A DNA stretch of 64,000 bases from CANIGN01 sp041391385 (lineage in GTDB: Bacteria > Bdellovibrionota > UBA2428). The position numbers and the translations under genes were made by a program. Position 1 is the stretch's first letter. Each line of letters begins with the position of its first letter. The notes beneath the pieces are model-generated. The model saw only the letters and a program-made list of their open reading frames with translations, had not been told where the DNA came from and ran no database searches. Location of the stretch: NCBI GenBank assembly GCA_041391385.1, contig JAWKOD010000004.1, positions 62,001-126,000 of the forward strand. Reading direction: 5' to 3'. Below, one piece after another: positions 1 through 9,067 of this stretch.

Positions 1-1240
1 GACTTGTGCCCATTTTTGCTCCACCAAGAGTCCAGGGAAGAGAAGATTCGTAACGATCATTTCCTCCCATGTCGACAATGATTCCTGTGTTGTCTCTGTA
101 GAGGTCATCACCACCAACATCTACAATCATTGCGGTTTTTTCTTTGGCAAGAGCGGAGTGGTCGTTGTCTTCGCTGCCTGCAAATACAATCAACCCCTCT
201 GAGCTTTTATTTTTAAATGGAAAATGTTTTTTGAGATAATCTTTTTTGAGCCGTGCAAAGTAACTTTCATCAAAATGTTGCGCTAAAAAGAATAGACTTT
301 GATAAAATTTAGCGACTTCAACTTTGTCTAAAATTTGAGTGAGCTCGTAAAATCTGTTTTTACGTCCTGCGAAGATGTCGTCATGAAGATAAACAGATTC
401 TACGAACCTATTTGAAAGCTCATCGATATTTTCTTCTAAATAATTTTTTTCTGATATTTTAAGTTTTTTAAATGCAAGGGCGTGAATTTTGTGGGCCTCT
501 TTTAGAACTTGTGTGATGTATCTTAGGTGGGCTTCAGCACTGTGTCCTTTGAGCTTCAGCTTTTTAAGGGGAGCCGTTTTAAAGAGCGAGAGCTCTCTAA
601 GACAGCTCATATCTTTTTTGCATGCTTGAAAGCGCTTTAGAAGACTTTGTGCACTCTCGTGAATCGCAAGTGGATTTTCTTGGATAAAGCGAAGTGCTAG
701 TGGTCTGAGTTGGTCACCTTTTGAGCTGATCTCAGTGAATTTCTCTTGGAGATCTTTGTCTGCAAGAGCGCTCACTTTCTTTTCGAGATAGGTGCTCTGA
801 GTAGGGACTTTCCAAAGGTTGGGAGCCGAGCTGTATTGAAAGTTTCCTTGATTGAGACTTCTTTTTCCAATTTTGATGACGACATCTTTTAAAGTGACTC
901 CACTTAAAATCTTGAGCTTAAGAGCACTCCCCACTTCGAGAAGCTTTATCTTATCCAGAACTGCTTGGGGGGATCTTTCTCCGATGATATAATCTCCGGG
1001 TTTTATGCCAGCTATTCCGCTCGGTGATTCAGGCAAGGCGTTTTCAACACGGATTCCATCTGTAACGCCTTCAATGGGAGTTTCGAAGTGCGTTAGTTGT
1101 GCTGAGAGCTGAAGGCCCGTATTCGCAGCTGCTGGCTTATTCACTACAGAGGCTGTATTGACGGGAGAGCTTTGAGGGCGGGTTGCACACGCGCTCAAAA
1201 ATAGGATTAAAAATAAATACATAACTCTATTGAAGAGCAT
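1..1240 (-). CDS. PDZ-domain lipoprotein of unknown function (3' end beyond window)
   Basis: The frame is open from an ATG at 1240 to the window edge, giving about 413 residues with no stop. The N-terminus is a lipoprotein signal ending in LSAC with Cys18. Residues about 50-125 resemble a PDZ domain (SGIAGIKPGDYIIG, then a KLKIL strand). A long charged, probably helical region follows. Close to the window edge a short repeat begins, with two copies of the pattern I-V-D-x-G-G-(D/N)-D-x-Y. It lies 53 bases after oppF on the same strand and may be the last gene of the opp operon. PDZ plus lipoprotein suggests an envelope protein that binds peptides or C-termini, but no protease catalytic motif is visible in the part present. 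Confidence 0.7.
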   Translation of the reverse strand, partial: MLFNRVMYLFLILFLSACATRPQSSPVNTASVVNKPAAANTGLQLSAQLTHFETPIEGVTDGIRVENALPESPSGIAGIKPGDYIIGERSPQAVLDKIKLLEVGSALKLKILSGVTLKDVVIKIGKRSLNQGNFQYSSAPNLWKVPTQSTYLEKKVSALADKDLQEKFTEISSKGDQLRPLALRFIQENPLAIHESAQSLLKRFQACKKDMSCLRELSLFKTAPLKKLKLKGHSAEAHLRYITQVLKEAHKIHALAFKKLKISEKNYLEENIDELSNRFVESVYLHDDIFAGRKNRFYELTQILDKVEVAKFYQSLFFLAQHFDESYFARLKKDYLKKHFPFKNKSSEGLIVFAGSEDNDHSALAKEKTAMIVDVGGDDLYRDNTGIIVDMGGNDRYESSLPWTLGGAKMGTS

Positions 1241-1293
1241 GTTTCAGGAGAAGGCTAGGGTGCTAGGGCCTCATATGCTCTAGCAATTCAGAA

Positions 1294-2298
1294 TTACGCG
1301 CTATGACCAACGTTACAGGGGCAGTCAGTTACCCAGTGTCCTGCTTTCATCTCTATGAGTGTGGGTACTTTAGTTTCGCATAATGCAGATTTCTTTTTAG
1401 GGCATCTAGGTGCAAATGCGCAGCCTGGAGGTGGGTTGAGCGGTGAGGGAGGATCACCCTGTAAGATAACTCGCTCTCTCTTTTTCTCAAGTTCTGGATC
1501 AGGCAATGGAATTGCGGATAAAAGAGCCTGAGTGTAAGGGTGCACAGAATTCTTAAACAATTCATCTGTTGTTGTGAGTTCTACAATTTTGCCAAGATAC
1601 ATAACTGCTACACGGTCGCAGAGATATTTAATAACTCCTAAATCGTGTGAGATGAATATCATCGTTAAATTGAGCTCTTTTCTGAGATCATTCAAAAGGT
1701 TCAATATTTGAGATTGAATAGATACATCGAGTGCTGAAACGGGCTCATCTGCAATAATAAGTTTAGGCCTTAATGCAAGAGCTCGGGCAATTGCAATACG
1801 TTGTCGTTGTCCGCCAGAAAACTCATGTGGATACTTATGAATAAATCGAGAGGCAAGTCCTACAAGGTTCATAAGACGCTGAACTTCTTTTTCGATTTCT
1901 GATTTGGGTACAATTTTATGAGCAAGAATGGGCTCTGAGAGTGCATCATAGACCGTCATGCGAGGATCTAGCGAGGCATACGGATCTTGAAATATCATCT
2001 GAAACTGTGGACGAACTTTTCTCAGTTCTTCCTTTGAATATTCAGAAATTACTTTTCCTTCAAAAGATACTACGCCATCAGTAGGATCAATAAGTCTGAG
2101 AATACTTCTACCGAGTGTAGATTTTCCGCAACCCGACTCACCTACGAGTCCAAGTACTTCACCTTGTGTAAGGTTGAGAGAAACTCCATCAACAGCTTTA
2201 ACATTTGCTATAGTTTTCGAAAAAAAAGAGCCCTTTTTAATAGGAAAGTGGGTTTTAAGGTTTTTTACCTCAAGGAGATGTTGTTCATTTGTGCTCAT
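1294..2298 (-). CDS. oppF: Oligopeptide ABC transporter ATP-binding protein OppF
   Basis: This is the second ATPase of a peptide importer; with OppD it drives uptake through OppB/OppC. It has Walker A GESGCGKST (about 53-61), the ABC signature SGGQRQRIAIARAL, Walker B IIADEPVSALD and the switch histidine in FISHDLGV. The C-terminal oligopeptide-transporter extension carries the cysteine-rich CAFAPRCP segment typical of the OppD/F and DppD/F family. Its 334 residues are the usual length. Its start overlaps the oppD stop by 4 bases, so the two ATPases are translationally coupled. Whether the substrate is oligopeptide, dipeptide or another compound cannot be fixed from the ATPase. Confidence 0.93.
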   Translation of the reverse strand: MSTNEQHLLEVKNLKTHFPIKKGSFFSKTIANVKAVDGVSLNLTQGEVLGLVGESGCGKSTLGRSILRLIDPTDGVVSFEGKVISEYSKEELRKVRPQFQMIFQDPYASLDPRMTVYDALSEPILAHKIVPKSEIEKEVQRLMNLVGLASRFIHKYPHEFSGGQRQRIAIARALALRPKLIIADEPVSALDVSIQSQILNLLNDLRKELNLTMIFISHDLGVIKYLCDRVAVMYLGKIVELTTTDELFKNSVHPYTQALLSAIPLPDPELEKKRERVILQGDPPSPLNPPPGCAFAPRCPKKKSALCETKVPTLIEMKAGHWVTDCPCNVGHSA

Positions 2299-3329
2299 AG
2301 AGTCACCTCACTGATTTTACTAAAGTTAGATTCACCCTTATTTTTAAGAGGTTGCAATTTATTTGCAACACATCCAACACAATTTGCCACGTAGTGATCA
2401 GAGTTGATTGCTACAAGTTCAGGTTTTGTGGTGCCGCAGCTGCCTTTTTCTTTATTATCAGGACAGCGTGGAGCAAAAGCACATCCTACAATTTCTTTTG
2501 AAAGATCAGGTGGCATGCCGTGTATGGTGCGAAGTCTTTGACCTCGTTCATGCATAGAGGGGATACTGCCCAGGAGTGCTCTCGTGTAGGGATGCGAAGG
2601 ATTGGCAAAAAGTTTAGCGGTTGGCGCTGTCTCAACAACATTTCCTGCGTACATAACCATTACGCGATCTGCAACACCTGCAATAACGCCTAAATCATGA
2701 GTGATGAAAATAACGGCGGTATTTTTCTTTTTTTGAAGAGCCTTAATCAAGTCTAGAATTTGAGCTTGAACGGTTACGTCAAGAGCGGTTGTAGGTTCGT
2801 CTGCGATAAGCAGTTCAGGTTCTGTAATGAGTGCCATGGCAATCATTACTCGGTGCCTCATGCCGCCGGAGAGTTCATGAGGGTAGGATTTAAGCCTTGT
2901 TTCAGCGGATTGAATTCCAACTTCCTCAAGAGCGATGATCGCTTTTTTTCTAGCGTCTTCTTTCCCCATGTTATCGTGTATGAACAAAGGCTCCATGAGC
3001 TGGTCACCAATGGTCATATAAGGATTGAGGCAAGTCATGGGATCTTGAAAGATCATGGAAATCTTTTTGCCACGAATCTTTTGAAGTTCAGAGAGGGGGC
3101 AGTTGAGGAGGTCAACTCCGTCAACCATAGCTGTTCCTGAAACAATTTTGCCTGGAGGTGAGGGAATCAGTCTTAAAAGTGAGTATTGAGAAACACTTTT
3201 TCCTGAGCCAGATTCACCAACAATGCCTAAGGTTTCGCCGCGATTTACGTGAAAAGAAACGCCATCAACAGCACGATAAACACCGGCTCGAGTATAAAAA
3301 TAAGTTCTTAAATCTTTAACTACTAACAT
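2295..3329 (-). CDS. oppD: Oligopeptide ABC transporter ATP-binding protein OppD
   Basis: First ATPase of the peptide importer. Walker A GESGSGKS (about 38-45), Q-loop FQDPMTCLNPYMTI, signature LSGGMRHRVMIAMAL, Walker B LLIADEPTTALDVT and the H-loop ITHDLGVIAG are intact. The C-terminal oligopeptide-binding extension has CAFAPRCP and further cysteines. In this family cysteines here can ligate an iron-sulfur cluster, but that is only an inference for this protein. 344 residues is slightly long for the family. It follows oppC after 12 bases and overlaps oppF by 4 bases. Confidence 0.93.
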   Translation of the reverse strand: MLVVKDLRTYFYTRAGVYRAVDGVSFHVNRGETLGIVGESGSGKSVSQYSLLRLIPSPPGKIVSGTAMVDGVDLLNCPLSELQKIRGKKISMIFQDPMTCLNPYMTIGDQLMEPLFIHDNMGKEDARKKAIIALEEVGIQSAETRLKSYPHELSGGMRHRVMIAMALITEPELLIADEPTTALDVTVQAQILDLIKALQKKKNTAVIFITHDLGVIAGVADRVMVMYAGNVVETAPTAKLFANPSHPYTRALLGSIPSMHERGQRLRTIHGMPPDLSKEIVGCAFAPRCPDNKEKGSCGTTKPELVAINSDHYVANCVGCVANKLQPLKNKGESNFSKISEVTL

Positions 3330-3341
3330 AATTTAAACTCA

Positions 3342-4250
3342 CTAATCCTTGGATGCTTTAGGATCGAGAGCGTCTCTCAGTCCGTCGCCTAAAAAGTTAA
3401 GAGAAAAGAGCGTTGCTGAAAAAGTCAGCCCTGGAAAAAGTAATAACCAAGGATATTCTTCCATATTTTCTACCCCGTTACTGATTAAGATCCCCCATGA
3501 ACTCATAGGAGGTTGCACGCCTAAGCCTAAGAAGCTGAGGAAAGCTTCGAGAAGCATTACTGTTGGAACTGTAAGTGTTGCATAAACAATAATGGGACCC
3601 AAAACATTGGGGATAAGATGTCTAAATATAATGGCTGAGTTCGAAAGACCCATTGAATAGCAAGCTTCAATAAATTCCATTTTTCGAATATTGAGGACTT
3701 GTCCTCGAACAATTCGCGCCATAGTAAGCCATTCAACGGCTCCGATGGAGAAGAATAAAAGCAAGAGGTTAACAGTGTTGTTACTTGAGTTGAACATAAC
3801 CATTAACAAAATAACAAGGAGAATAAAGGGAATGGAGTACATGATGTCCACGATACGCATCATGACAGAGTCCACTCTTCCGCCAATAAATCCAGCGACC
3901 GTTCCCCAGATAACGCCCACAACGAGCGATACAAAGGTTGCAATAAATCCCACCATGAGTGAGATTCGAGCGCCATAAAGAACGCGTGTATACATGTCGC
4001 GACCGAGAGTATCTGTTCCAAACCAGTGACTTGCACTCGGCGCAGTTGGTCCCATGACGAGGTCTTGAGTTTCATAAGAGTAAGGAGCAATCCAAGGTGC
4101 AAAAATTGCGAGCAAAACAAATAGGCTTAAAATACCAAAGCCAAGCATAGCTGCTTTGTTTTTTGTAAGGCGCGACCACGCGTCTTGCCAAAGGGAGCGA
4201 CCCTTTTCTGCTTTTTCGGTTTTAATTCTGTCTAATACCAATTCGCTCAT
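3342..4250 (-). CDS. oppC: Oligopeptide ABC transporter permease OppC
   Basis: Inner-membrane permease subunit that pairs with OppB. The N-terminus has the OppC pattern: a cytosolic segment (SLWQDAWSRLTKNKAAMLG) followed by one membrane helix (about 34-54), then a periplasmic loop with HWFGTDTLGRDMYTRVLYGAR, a hallmark of OppC/DppC. The BPD_transp_1 core of about five helices follows, with the EAA coupling motif region EACYSMGLSNSAIIFRHLIPN. Its ATG directly abuts the oppB stop with no spacer. 302 residues is the normal length. Confidence 0.93.
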   Translation of the reverse strand: MSELVLDRIKTEKAEKGRSLWQDAWSRLTKNKAAMLGFGILSLFVLLAIFAPWIAPYSYETQDLVMGPTAPSASHWFGTDTLGRDMYTRVLYGARISLMVGFIATFVSLVVGVIWGTVAGFIGGRVDSVMMRIVDIMYSIPFILLVILLMVMFNSSNNTVNLLLLFFSIGAVEWLTMARIVRGQVLNIRKMEFIEACYSMGLSNSAIIFRHLIPNVLGPIIVYATLTVPTVMLLEAFLSFLGLGVQPPMSSWGILISNGVENMEEYPWLLLFPGLTFSATLFSLNFLGDGLRDALDPKASKD

Positions 4251-5177
4251 TTATTTGGCCTTTCCGAAATTCAACTTGGGATTCATCCAAATCAAAAGGA
4301 CGTCAGATACGAAGTTGAAAAATACAATTAAGCTAGCGAGGAACACAGTTGTTCCCATAATCATTGTGTAGTCACGGTTGAAGGCAGCTTGAATGTAGTA
4401 GCGACCCAAACCTGGGATTTGAAAAATAGATTCAACAACAAAGCCTCCTGCAAGAAGTCCTGCAACAGCAGGCCCAAGGAAAGAAACCACGGGGAACATG
4501 CCACCTTTGAGTGCATGCTTAAGAAGCACTTTGGTTTCACTCACACCTTTAGCTCTGGCTGTGCGAATAAAGTCTTGAGCTAAAATTTCGAGCATCCCAC
4601 CTCGCGCAAGACGCGCGATGAAAGCCGCGTAGGCAGCGCCTAAGGTAATGGAAGGAAGAATTTTTTGCATAGGAGTGTCCCATCCTGTAACGGGGAACCA
4701 TCCTAAATAAATAGAGAAAAATAAAACGAGAGTTGGACCGAGTAAGAAGGAGGGGACGCAAATCCCCGCCATCGATATCGTCATGGGGATATAATCGAGC
4801 CAAGTATTCTTTTTGAGGGCGGCGATAATTCCACTGCTAATACCCAGTACGAGTGCAAATAAAAGAGCATAAAGGCCGAGCTCTGCCGTTTCAGGCAAGC
4901 CTTCGAGAATCATTTCGTTAACCGTTCGTCCGGCATAACGGAAAGAGGGACCGAAGTCCCCCTTCACCGTATTTTTTAAAGTATCAAAGTATTGAATATA
5001 GAGTGGTTGATCCAAGCGATAACGTTGGTTGAGTGCTTCAAGTACGGCATCTGGAACCTTTTTCTCTTTTGAGAAAGGCCCCCCAGGGGCTGTTTTCATC
5101 ATCACAAAAGTCAAGGTGATGACAATCAACATCACTGGAATCGCTTCAAGGAATCTTTTTATCGTATATTTCAACAC
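4251..5177 (-). CDS. oppB: Oligopeptide ABC transporter permease OppB
   Basis: Permease subunit of the importer. The N-terminus has the OppB signature: one helix (about 9-29), then a periplasmic segment with LDQPLYIQYFDTLKNTVKGDFG. Five further helices form the BPD_transp_1 domain, including the EAA-type segment RTARAKGVSETKVLLKHALKG that docks on the ATPase. The length (308) is normal. It lies 31 bases after oppA and abuts oppC, so all five opp genes are probably co-transcribed, with oppA first. Confidence 0.93.
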   Translation of the reverse strand: MLKYTIKRFLEAIPVMLIVITLTFVMMKTAPGGPFSKEKKVPDAVLEALNQRYRLDQPLYIQYFDTLKNTVKGDFGPSFRYAGRTVNEMILEGLPETAELGLYALLFALVLGISSGIIAALKKNTWLDYIPMTISMAGICVPSFLLGPTLVLFFSIYLGWFPVTGWDTPMQKILPSITLGAAYAAFIARLARGGMLEILAQDFIRTARAKGVSETKVLLKHALKGGMFPVVSFLGPAVAGLLAGGFVVESIFQIPGLGRYYIQAAFNRDYTMIMGTTVFLASLIVFFNFVSDVLLIWMNPKLNFGKAK

Positions 5178-5208
5178 TTTATTTTATCTCCAACCTACTG
5201 AGTTCAAC

Positions 5209-6834
5209 CTATCTAACGTCTACGTATTGGTACGGGTGCCAATCAAGGATGTTGTTGTACCAGCCAATAACTCTTTCAGAGAGAAGGTATTTGTTTGTGT
5301 AGGTGTAAATAGGAAGAATGGGCATTTCATCCATAAGGATAGTTTCTGCTTGTCCAAAGAGTTCCATGCGTTTCTTCATGTCGCCAGTTGTATTCGCTTC
5401 TTTGATAAGAGCGTCGTACTTTTTGTTACTCCAGCCAGTGTTGTTGTTTCCACCGTTAGTGACCCACATATCAAGAAATGAGTTGGGATCTGGGTAGTCG
5501 CCAATCCAACCAGCGCGAGAAATGTCGTAATCGATTTTTTGTTGAGAATCGATGTAGACTTTCCACTCTTGGTTTTTCAAACTTACGTTAATTCCGAGAT
5601 TAACTTTCCACATTTGTTGAATAGCTTCTGCAATAGCGCGGTGAGCTTCGAGCGTGTTGTAGAGAATTTCTACAGAAGGAAAGTTTTTGCCATCAGCATA
5701 TCCAGCTTCTGCAAGTAATTTTTTTGCAGCTTCTAAATCATACTTTGTTTGTGCAGGAGATGTGTAACCCGCAGTGTTGGGTGGAGTGAACGCAAAAGCA
5801 GGAATTTCTCCAGCTTTTGAAACACGATCAACAATGGCTTGTCTATCGATTGACATCGCAAGTGCTTGACGAACTTTTTTGTCCTTAAGTGCTTTGCGTG
5901 TCACGTTTACACGGTAGAAATACGTGCCAAGGTAAGGAGCATTTACATATTCCTTTGGACGTTCTTTCTTGAAAGTGTCGATTTTGTGAATAGGAACAAC
6001 GTTTGTTTTATCGAGCTCTCCTGAGCGATACATGCGCTCTTCTGTTTGCGCAAGTTCAACAGGGAAGAAGTCGATGCCATCAAGTTTTGTAATAGCGGCA
6101 TTCCAGTACGTTGGGCTTTTTTCAACAGAGATAACTTTGTTGAGTTCCCATTTTGTAAGATTGAAGGGACCATTGCCGACAAAGTTTCCGGGCTGAGTCC
6201 ATTTTGTGTCGCGCGCTTCAAAAGCGGCAAATTTCTCGATTGTTCCTTTGTGAACAGGGAAAGTGGAATAGTGCATGAGTAAAGAGAGGAAGTAGGGAGT
6301 AGGTGCTCTCAATGTAACCACTAAAGTCTTAGGGTCTTTTGCAACAACGCCAACTTTAGAAAAGTCTTTGAGGGTTCCTTTGTTAAACTCTTCAGCATTT
6401 TTAATAACGTGAAGCATGTAAGCATATTCTGCACCGAGTGCAGGATTCAGCATACGTTTCCAAGAGTAAACAAAATCATCAGCAGTGACAGGGTCTCCGT
6501 TCGACCATTTTCCGTTGTCTTGAAGTGTAAATGTATAGGTTTTTCCGTCTTTGGAAACTTCCCAAGATTTAGCAGCACCAGGTTCTGGAGCAAGAGTTTC
6601 GGGGTTAGCTCCAACCAGTCCTTCAAAGAGAGCCGTAATGACATGGTGCTCGGGCACACCTGTTACAATGTGAGGATCGAGACCTTGAAGTTCTGTACCA
6701 TTTCCGATGCGAAGGATTTTTTTCCCGTCAGCAACAGATGTGGATTTTGTACAACTAATAACTGTGCTCGCTAGGATTCCCATAAACCCCAAAGTGACGA
6801 GTGATTTCCATGTTTTGTTAAGTCCCATATTCAT
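5209..6834 (-). CDS. oppA: Oligopeptide-binding lipoprotein OppA (SBP_bac_5)
   Basis: Solute-binding receptor of the opp importer. The signal peptide ends at VISC, so mature Cys28 is probably lipidated and the protein anchored in the periplasm. The mature part has the SBP_bac_5 fold with typical stretches: TVISC..GNGTELQGLDPH near the start, the AAKSWEVSKDGKTYTFTL strand pair, NGDPVTADDFVYSWKR, and a C-terminal aromatic pattern. 541 residues is the usual size. The ATG at 6834 is well placed behind an AGGAGG-type ribosome-binding site about 6 bases upstream. It heads the operon oppABCDF; the 136 bases to the divergent permease gene must hold its promoter. Confidence 0.94.
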   Translation of the reverse strand: MNMGLNKTWKSLVTLGFMGILASTVISCTKSTSVADGKKILRIGNGTELQGLDPHIVTGVPEHHVITALFEGLVGANPETLAPEPGAAKSWEVSKDGKTYTFTLQDNGKWSNGDPVTADDFVYSWKRMLNPALGAEYAYMLHVIKNAEEFNKGTLKDFSKVGVVAKDPKTLVVTLRAPTPYFLSLLMHYSTFPVHKGTIEKFAAFEARDTKWTQPGNFVGNGPFNLTKWELNKVISVEKSPTYWNAAITKLDGIDFFPVELAQTEERMYRSGELDKTNVVPIHKIDTFKKERPKEYVNAPYLGTYFYRVNVTRKALKDKKVRQALAMSIDRQAIVDRVSKAGEIPAFAFTPPNTAGYTSPAQTKYDLEAAKKLLAEAGYADGKNFPSVEILYNTLEAHRAIAEAIQQMWKVNLGINVSLKNQEWKVYIDSQQKIDYDISRAGWIGDYPDPNSFLDMWVTNGGNNNTGWSNKKYDALIKEANTTGDMKKRMELFGQAETILMDEMPILPIYTYTNKYLLSERVIGWYNNILDWHPYQYVDVR

Positions 6835-6970
6835 TTACTTCCTCCTAGGGCATTAGAAGCTATATCAATTTCTTTGCTCGGGCATCCCCAAAAGCCCTTA
6901 AAAATCTTATTGATATGATTCCTTTTTTTAATAACCCTTTTATATATTCTGGTGAACTTAGACACGTTGT

Positions 6971-7543
6971 TTGGGATTTGCGGTTAGTTGGGCTCAAAAA
7001 GACTTCGACAAGTTTCGTTGCAAGTTGTCGAAAGCTGCGTGTACTGTGTGTTCAATGGCAGCTGACGCTCTTAATTTTTTTAAAAACTACGTCAAAGGGC
7101 AGGTCTTGTTGTCTTTTGTGCTCGCGATTTTATATTCTCTAGGCTTTGGTCTTGCAGGCTTACCGTGGGGCTATCTCATTGGATTTTTTACCGGTTTCTT
7201 TAGTTGGATTCCTTTTTTTGGATCCTTAGTGGGCTTTTTTGTTGCTGTTATTGTCGTTGCCTTAAATTTTACGTGGCCGCTTTTTCTCTCAGTCTTTGGA
7301 GTTTATTTGGTGATTCAGTTGCTTGAGGCAACTTTTCTTGCGCCTAAAATTCTTGGACGAGTTGTGGGTTTGGGCTTTTGGCAGTCGATGGCAGCTGTGC
7401 TGATAGGAGCTATTGCTTTTGGTCCCCTGGGAGCGACTTTAGCGATACCTGTTGCCGCATTTATTAAATTCATGATTGCGAAGAGAGCCACGAAAGAAGC
7501 AGAGAATAACATCCAAAATAGAATTGAGAATAAGAGCGAATGA
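6971..7543 (+). CDS. AI-2E family permease, N-terminal half missing
   Basis: The sequence matches the C-terminal half of AI-2E transporters (PF01594, YdiK/PerM-like): NYVKGQ, then a helix, GLPWGYLIGFFTGFFSWIPFFGSLVG and the last helices with VIQLLEATFLAPKILG. Family members have about 350 residues and several more N-terminal helices; here only about 190 remain, starting from a TTG, and the first ~40 residues look unlike the family. Only 136 bases separate it from oppA, so the missing part is not nearby in another frame. It overlaps tgt by 4 bases (ATGA). It may be a non-functional remnant that still couples translation to tgt. The start is uncertain; an in-frame ATG exists near 7053. Confidence 0.65.
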   Translation: MGFAVSWAQKDFDKFRCKLSKAACTVCSMAADALNFFKNYVKGQVLLSFVLAILYSLGFGLAGLPWGYLIGFFTGFFSWIPFFGSLVGFFVAVIVVALNFTWPLFLSVFGVYLVIQLLEATFLAPKILGRVVGLGFWQSMAAVLIGAIAFGPLGATLAIPVAAFIKFMIAKRATKEAENNIQNRIENKSE

Positions 7544-8685
7544 GCGAAGCAAAATCTTTTTCTTTTGAAGTTTTAAAAACCGACGGCAAGGCTCGTCGCG
7601 GGCGCATGCAGACCCTCCACGGATCAGTCGAAACTCCTGTTTTTATGCCGGTCGGAACAGCCGGTACAATGAAGGGATTGCTCTCGCGAGATCTTGAGAG
7701 CATGGGAACAGAGATTATTTTGGCCAATACCTATCATCTATGGCTCCGGCCTGGGATGGAGGTCATGCGAAAGGTTGAGGGCGTTAGGAAATGGGCAAAA
7801 TGGCCGCATTCTCTATTAACTGATAGCGGGGGCTTTCAGGTGTTTTCGCTTTCAAAACTTAGAAAAATCAAAGAAGAAGGCGTGGAATTCCAGAATCATC
7901 TCGATGGCTTACGTATGCTTTTAACCCCTGAACTTTCTATCGAAATGCAGGAGGCCATTGGGGCTTCTATTATGATGATTTTGGATGTTTGCCCCGCTCT
8001 TCCAGCAACTCAGGAAGAACTCAAGTTTGCCTGCGACCGAACAACTCTTTGGGCTCAAAAAGCTTTGCGCTCCAAGCAAGAGAGCAGTGGAGCTTTGTTT
8101 GGAATTGTTCAAGGAGGCCTCGATCCTGAGTGTCGTTTGAGGCATATGGAAGAGTTAGTTTCTTTGAGTGAAAACGGGCGTAGCTTTGATGGGATGGCAC
8201 TGGGCGGGCTGAGTGTTGGTGAAAAGCCCACAGATATGTATGATTTACTCAGTAAAATTGCTCATCAAATGCCTTCCTCTAAACCGCGTTATCTAATGGG
8301 AGTTGGGACTCCGTGGGACCTCTTGGAAGCTGTTCATCGAGGGATGGATATGTTTGATTGCGTTATGCCTACCCGCAATGCTCGCAATGGAAGTCTCTTT
8401 ACTAGCCAAGGTGTGGTGAGAATGCGCAATGAGCAATATACTACAAGCTCCGAGCCTTTAGATCCAAACTGCGATTGTTATACCTGCAAAAATTACGAGA
8501 AAAGCTACTTGCGACACCTTTTTCATGTGGGCGAGTTCAATAGCGTTATTTTGGGGAGCCTTCACAACATCCATTTCTACATAAAACTTATGGAAAAGGT
8601 TCGGGCTGCGATCGAAGTCGGAAACTTCGATTCTTTTCGCAGCGCTTGCTTGAGGGACTGGGGCGCGGGTGCTAGTTCTTTATAA
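7540..8685 (+). CDS. tgt: tRNA-guanine transglycosylase (queuine/preQ1 insertion)
   Basis: Exchanges guanine-34 of tRNAs with GUN anticodons for preQ1 in queuosine synthesis. All key elements are present: DSGGFQVFSL with Asp95, the GIVQGG loop (about 188-193), ALGGLSVGE, the MFDCVMPTRNARNG segment with the nucleophile Asp273, and the zinc site Cys311, Cys313, Cys316 and His342. 381 residues is the normal bacterial length. It overlaps the truncated permease gene by 4 bases and precedes yajC by one base, the classic tgt-yajC-secD-secF order. Confidence 0.96.
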   Translation: MSEAKSFSFEVLKTDGKARRGRMQTLHGSVETPVFMPVGTAGTMKGLLSRDLESMGTEIILANTYHLWLRPGMEVMRKVEGVRKWAKWPHSLLTDSGGFQVFSLSKLRKIKEEGVEFQNHLDGLRMLLTPELSIEMQEAIGASIMMILDVCPALPATQEELKFACDRTTLWAQKALRSKQESSGALFGIVQGGLDPECRLRHMEELVSLSENGRSFDGMALGGLSVGEKPTDMYDLLSKIAHQMPSSKPRYLMGVGTPWDLLEAVHRGMDMFDCVMPTRNARNGSLFTSQGVVRMRNEQYTTSSEPLDPNCDCYTCKNYEKSYLRHLFHVGEFNSVILGSLHNIHFYIKLMEKVRAAIEVGNFDSFRSACLRDWGAGASSL

Positions 8686-8686
8686 G

Positions 8687-9067
8687 ATGCGGTCTTTACT
8701 TGTATTCGCAATAAACGTTTTCTTTTTAACCCAAGCCATTGCGCAGGAGGCAACAGCTCCGGCTGCAGGGGCAAAGGCTCCCAACTCACTGCTTATGAAC
8801 TTGCCGATGATTGTGCTTTTTGTAGCGCTCTTTTATTTTTTAATAATTGCGCCTCAAAAGAAACAACAGAAGCAGCAGCAGGATTTTCAAAAAACTCTTT
8901 CCCGTGGCGATGAAGTTGTCACTGCAAGTGGAATTATTGGAAAAATTGCAGGTCTTAATGAGCGTATTGTAACTTTAGAAGTGGCTCATAACACTGAGAT
9001 CAAAATTCTTCGGAGCCAAATTCAGGCTAAGCTCAAGGAATTGAAAGTTGGAGAAGTCGTAACATGA
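8687..9067 (+). CDS. yajC: Sec translocase accessory subunit YajC
   Basis: Small inner-membrane protein associated with SecDF. The start is placed at the ATG one base after the tgt stop; an upstream in-frame GTG at 8669 lies inside tgt and would add only six residues. An N-terminal hydrophobic segment looks like a cleavable signal (cleavage near AIAQ, unusual for YajC). The conserved YajC helix (LPMIVLFVALFYFLIIAPQKKQQK) and the soluble domain DEVVTASGIIGKIAGLNERIVTLEV follow. It overlaps secD by 4 bases. Confidence 0.93.
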   Translation: MRSLLVFAINVFFLTQAIAQEATAPAAGAKAPNSLLMNLPMIVLFVALFYFLIIAPQKKQQKQQQDFQKTLSRGDEVVTASGIIGKIAGLNERIVTLEVAHNTEIKILRSQIQAKLKELKVGEVVT

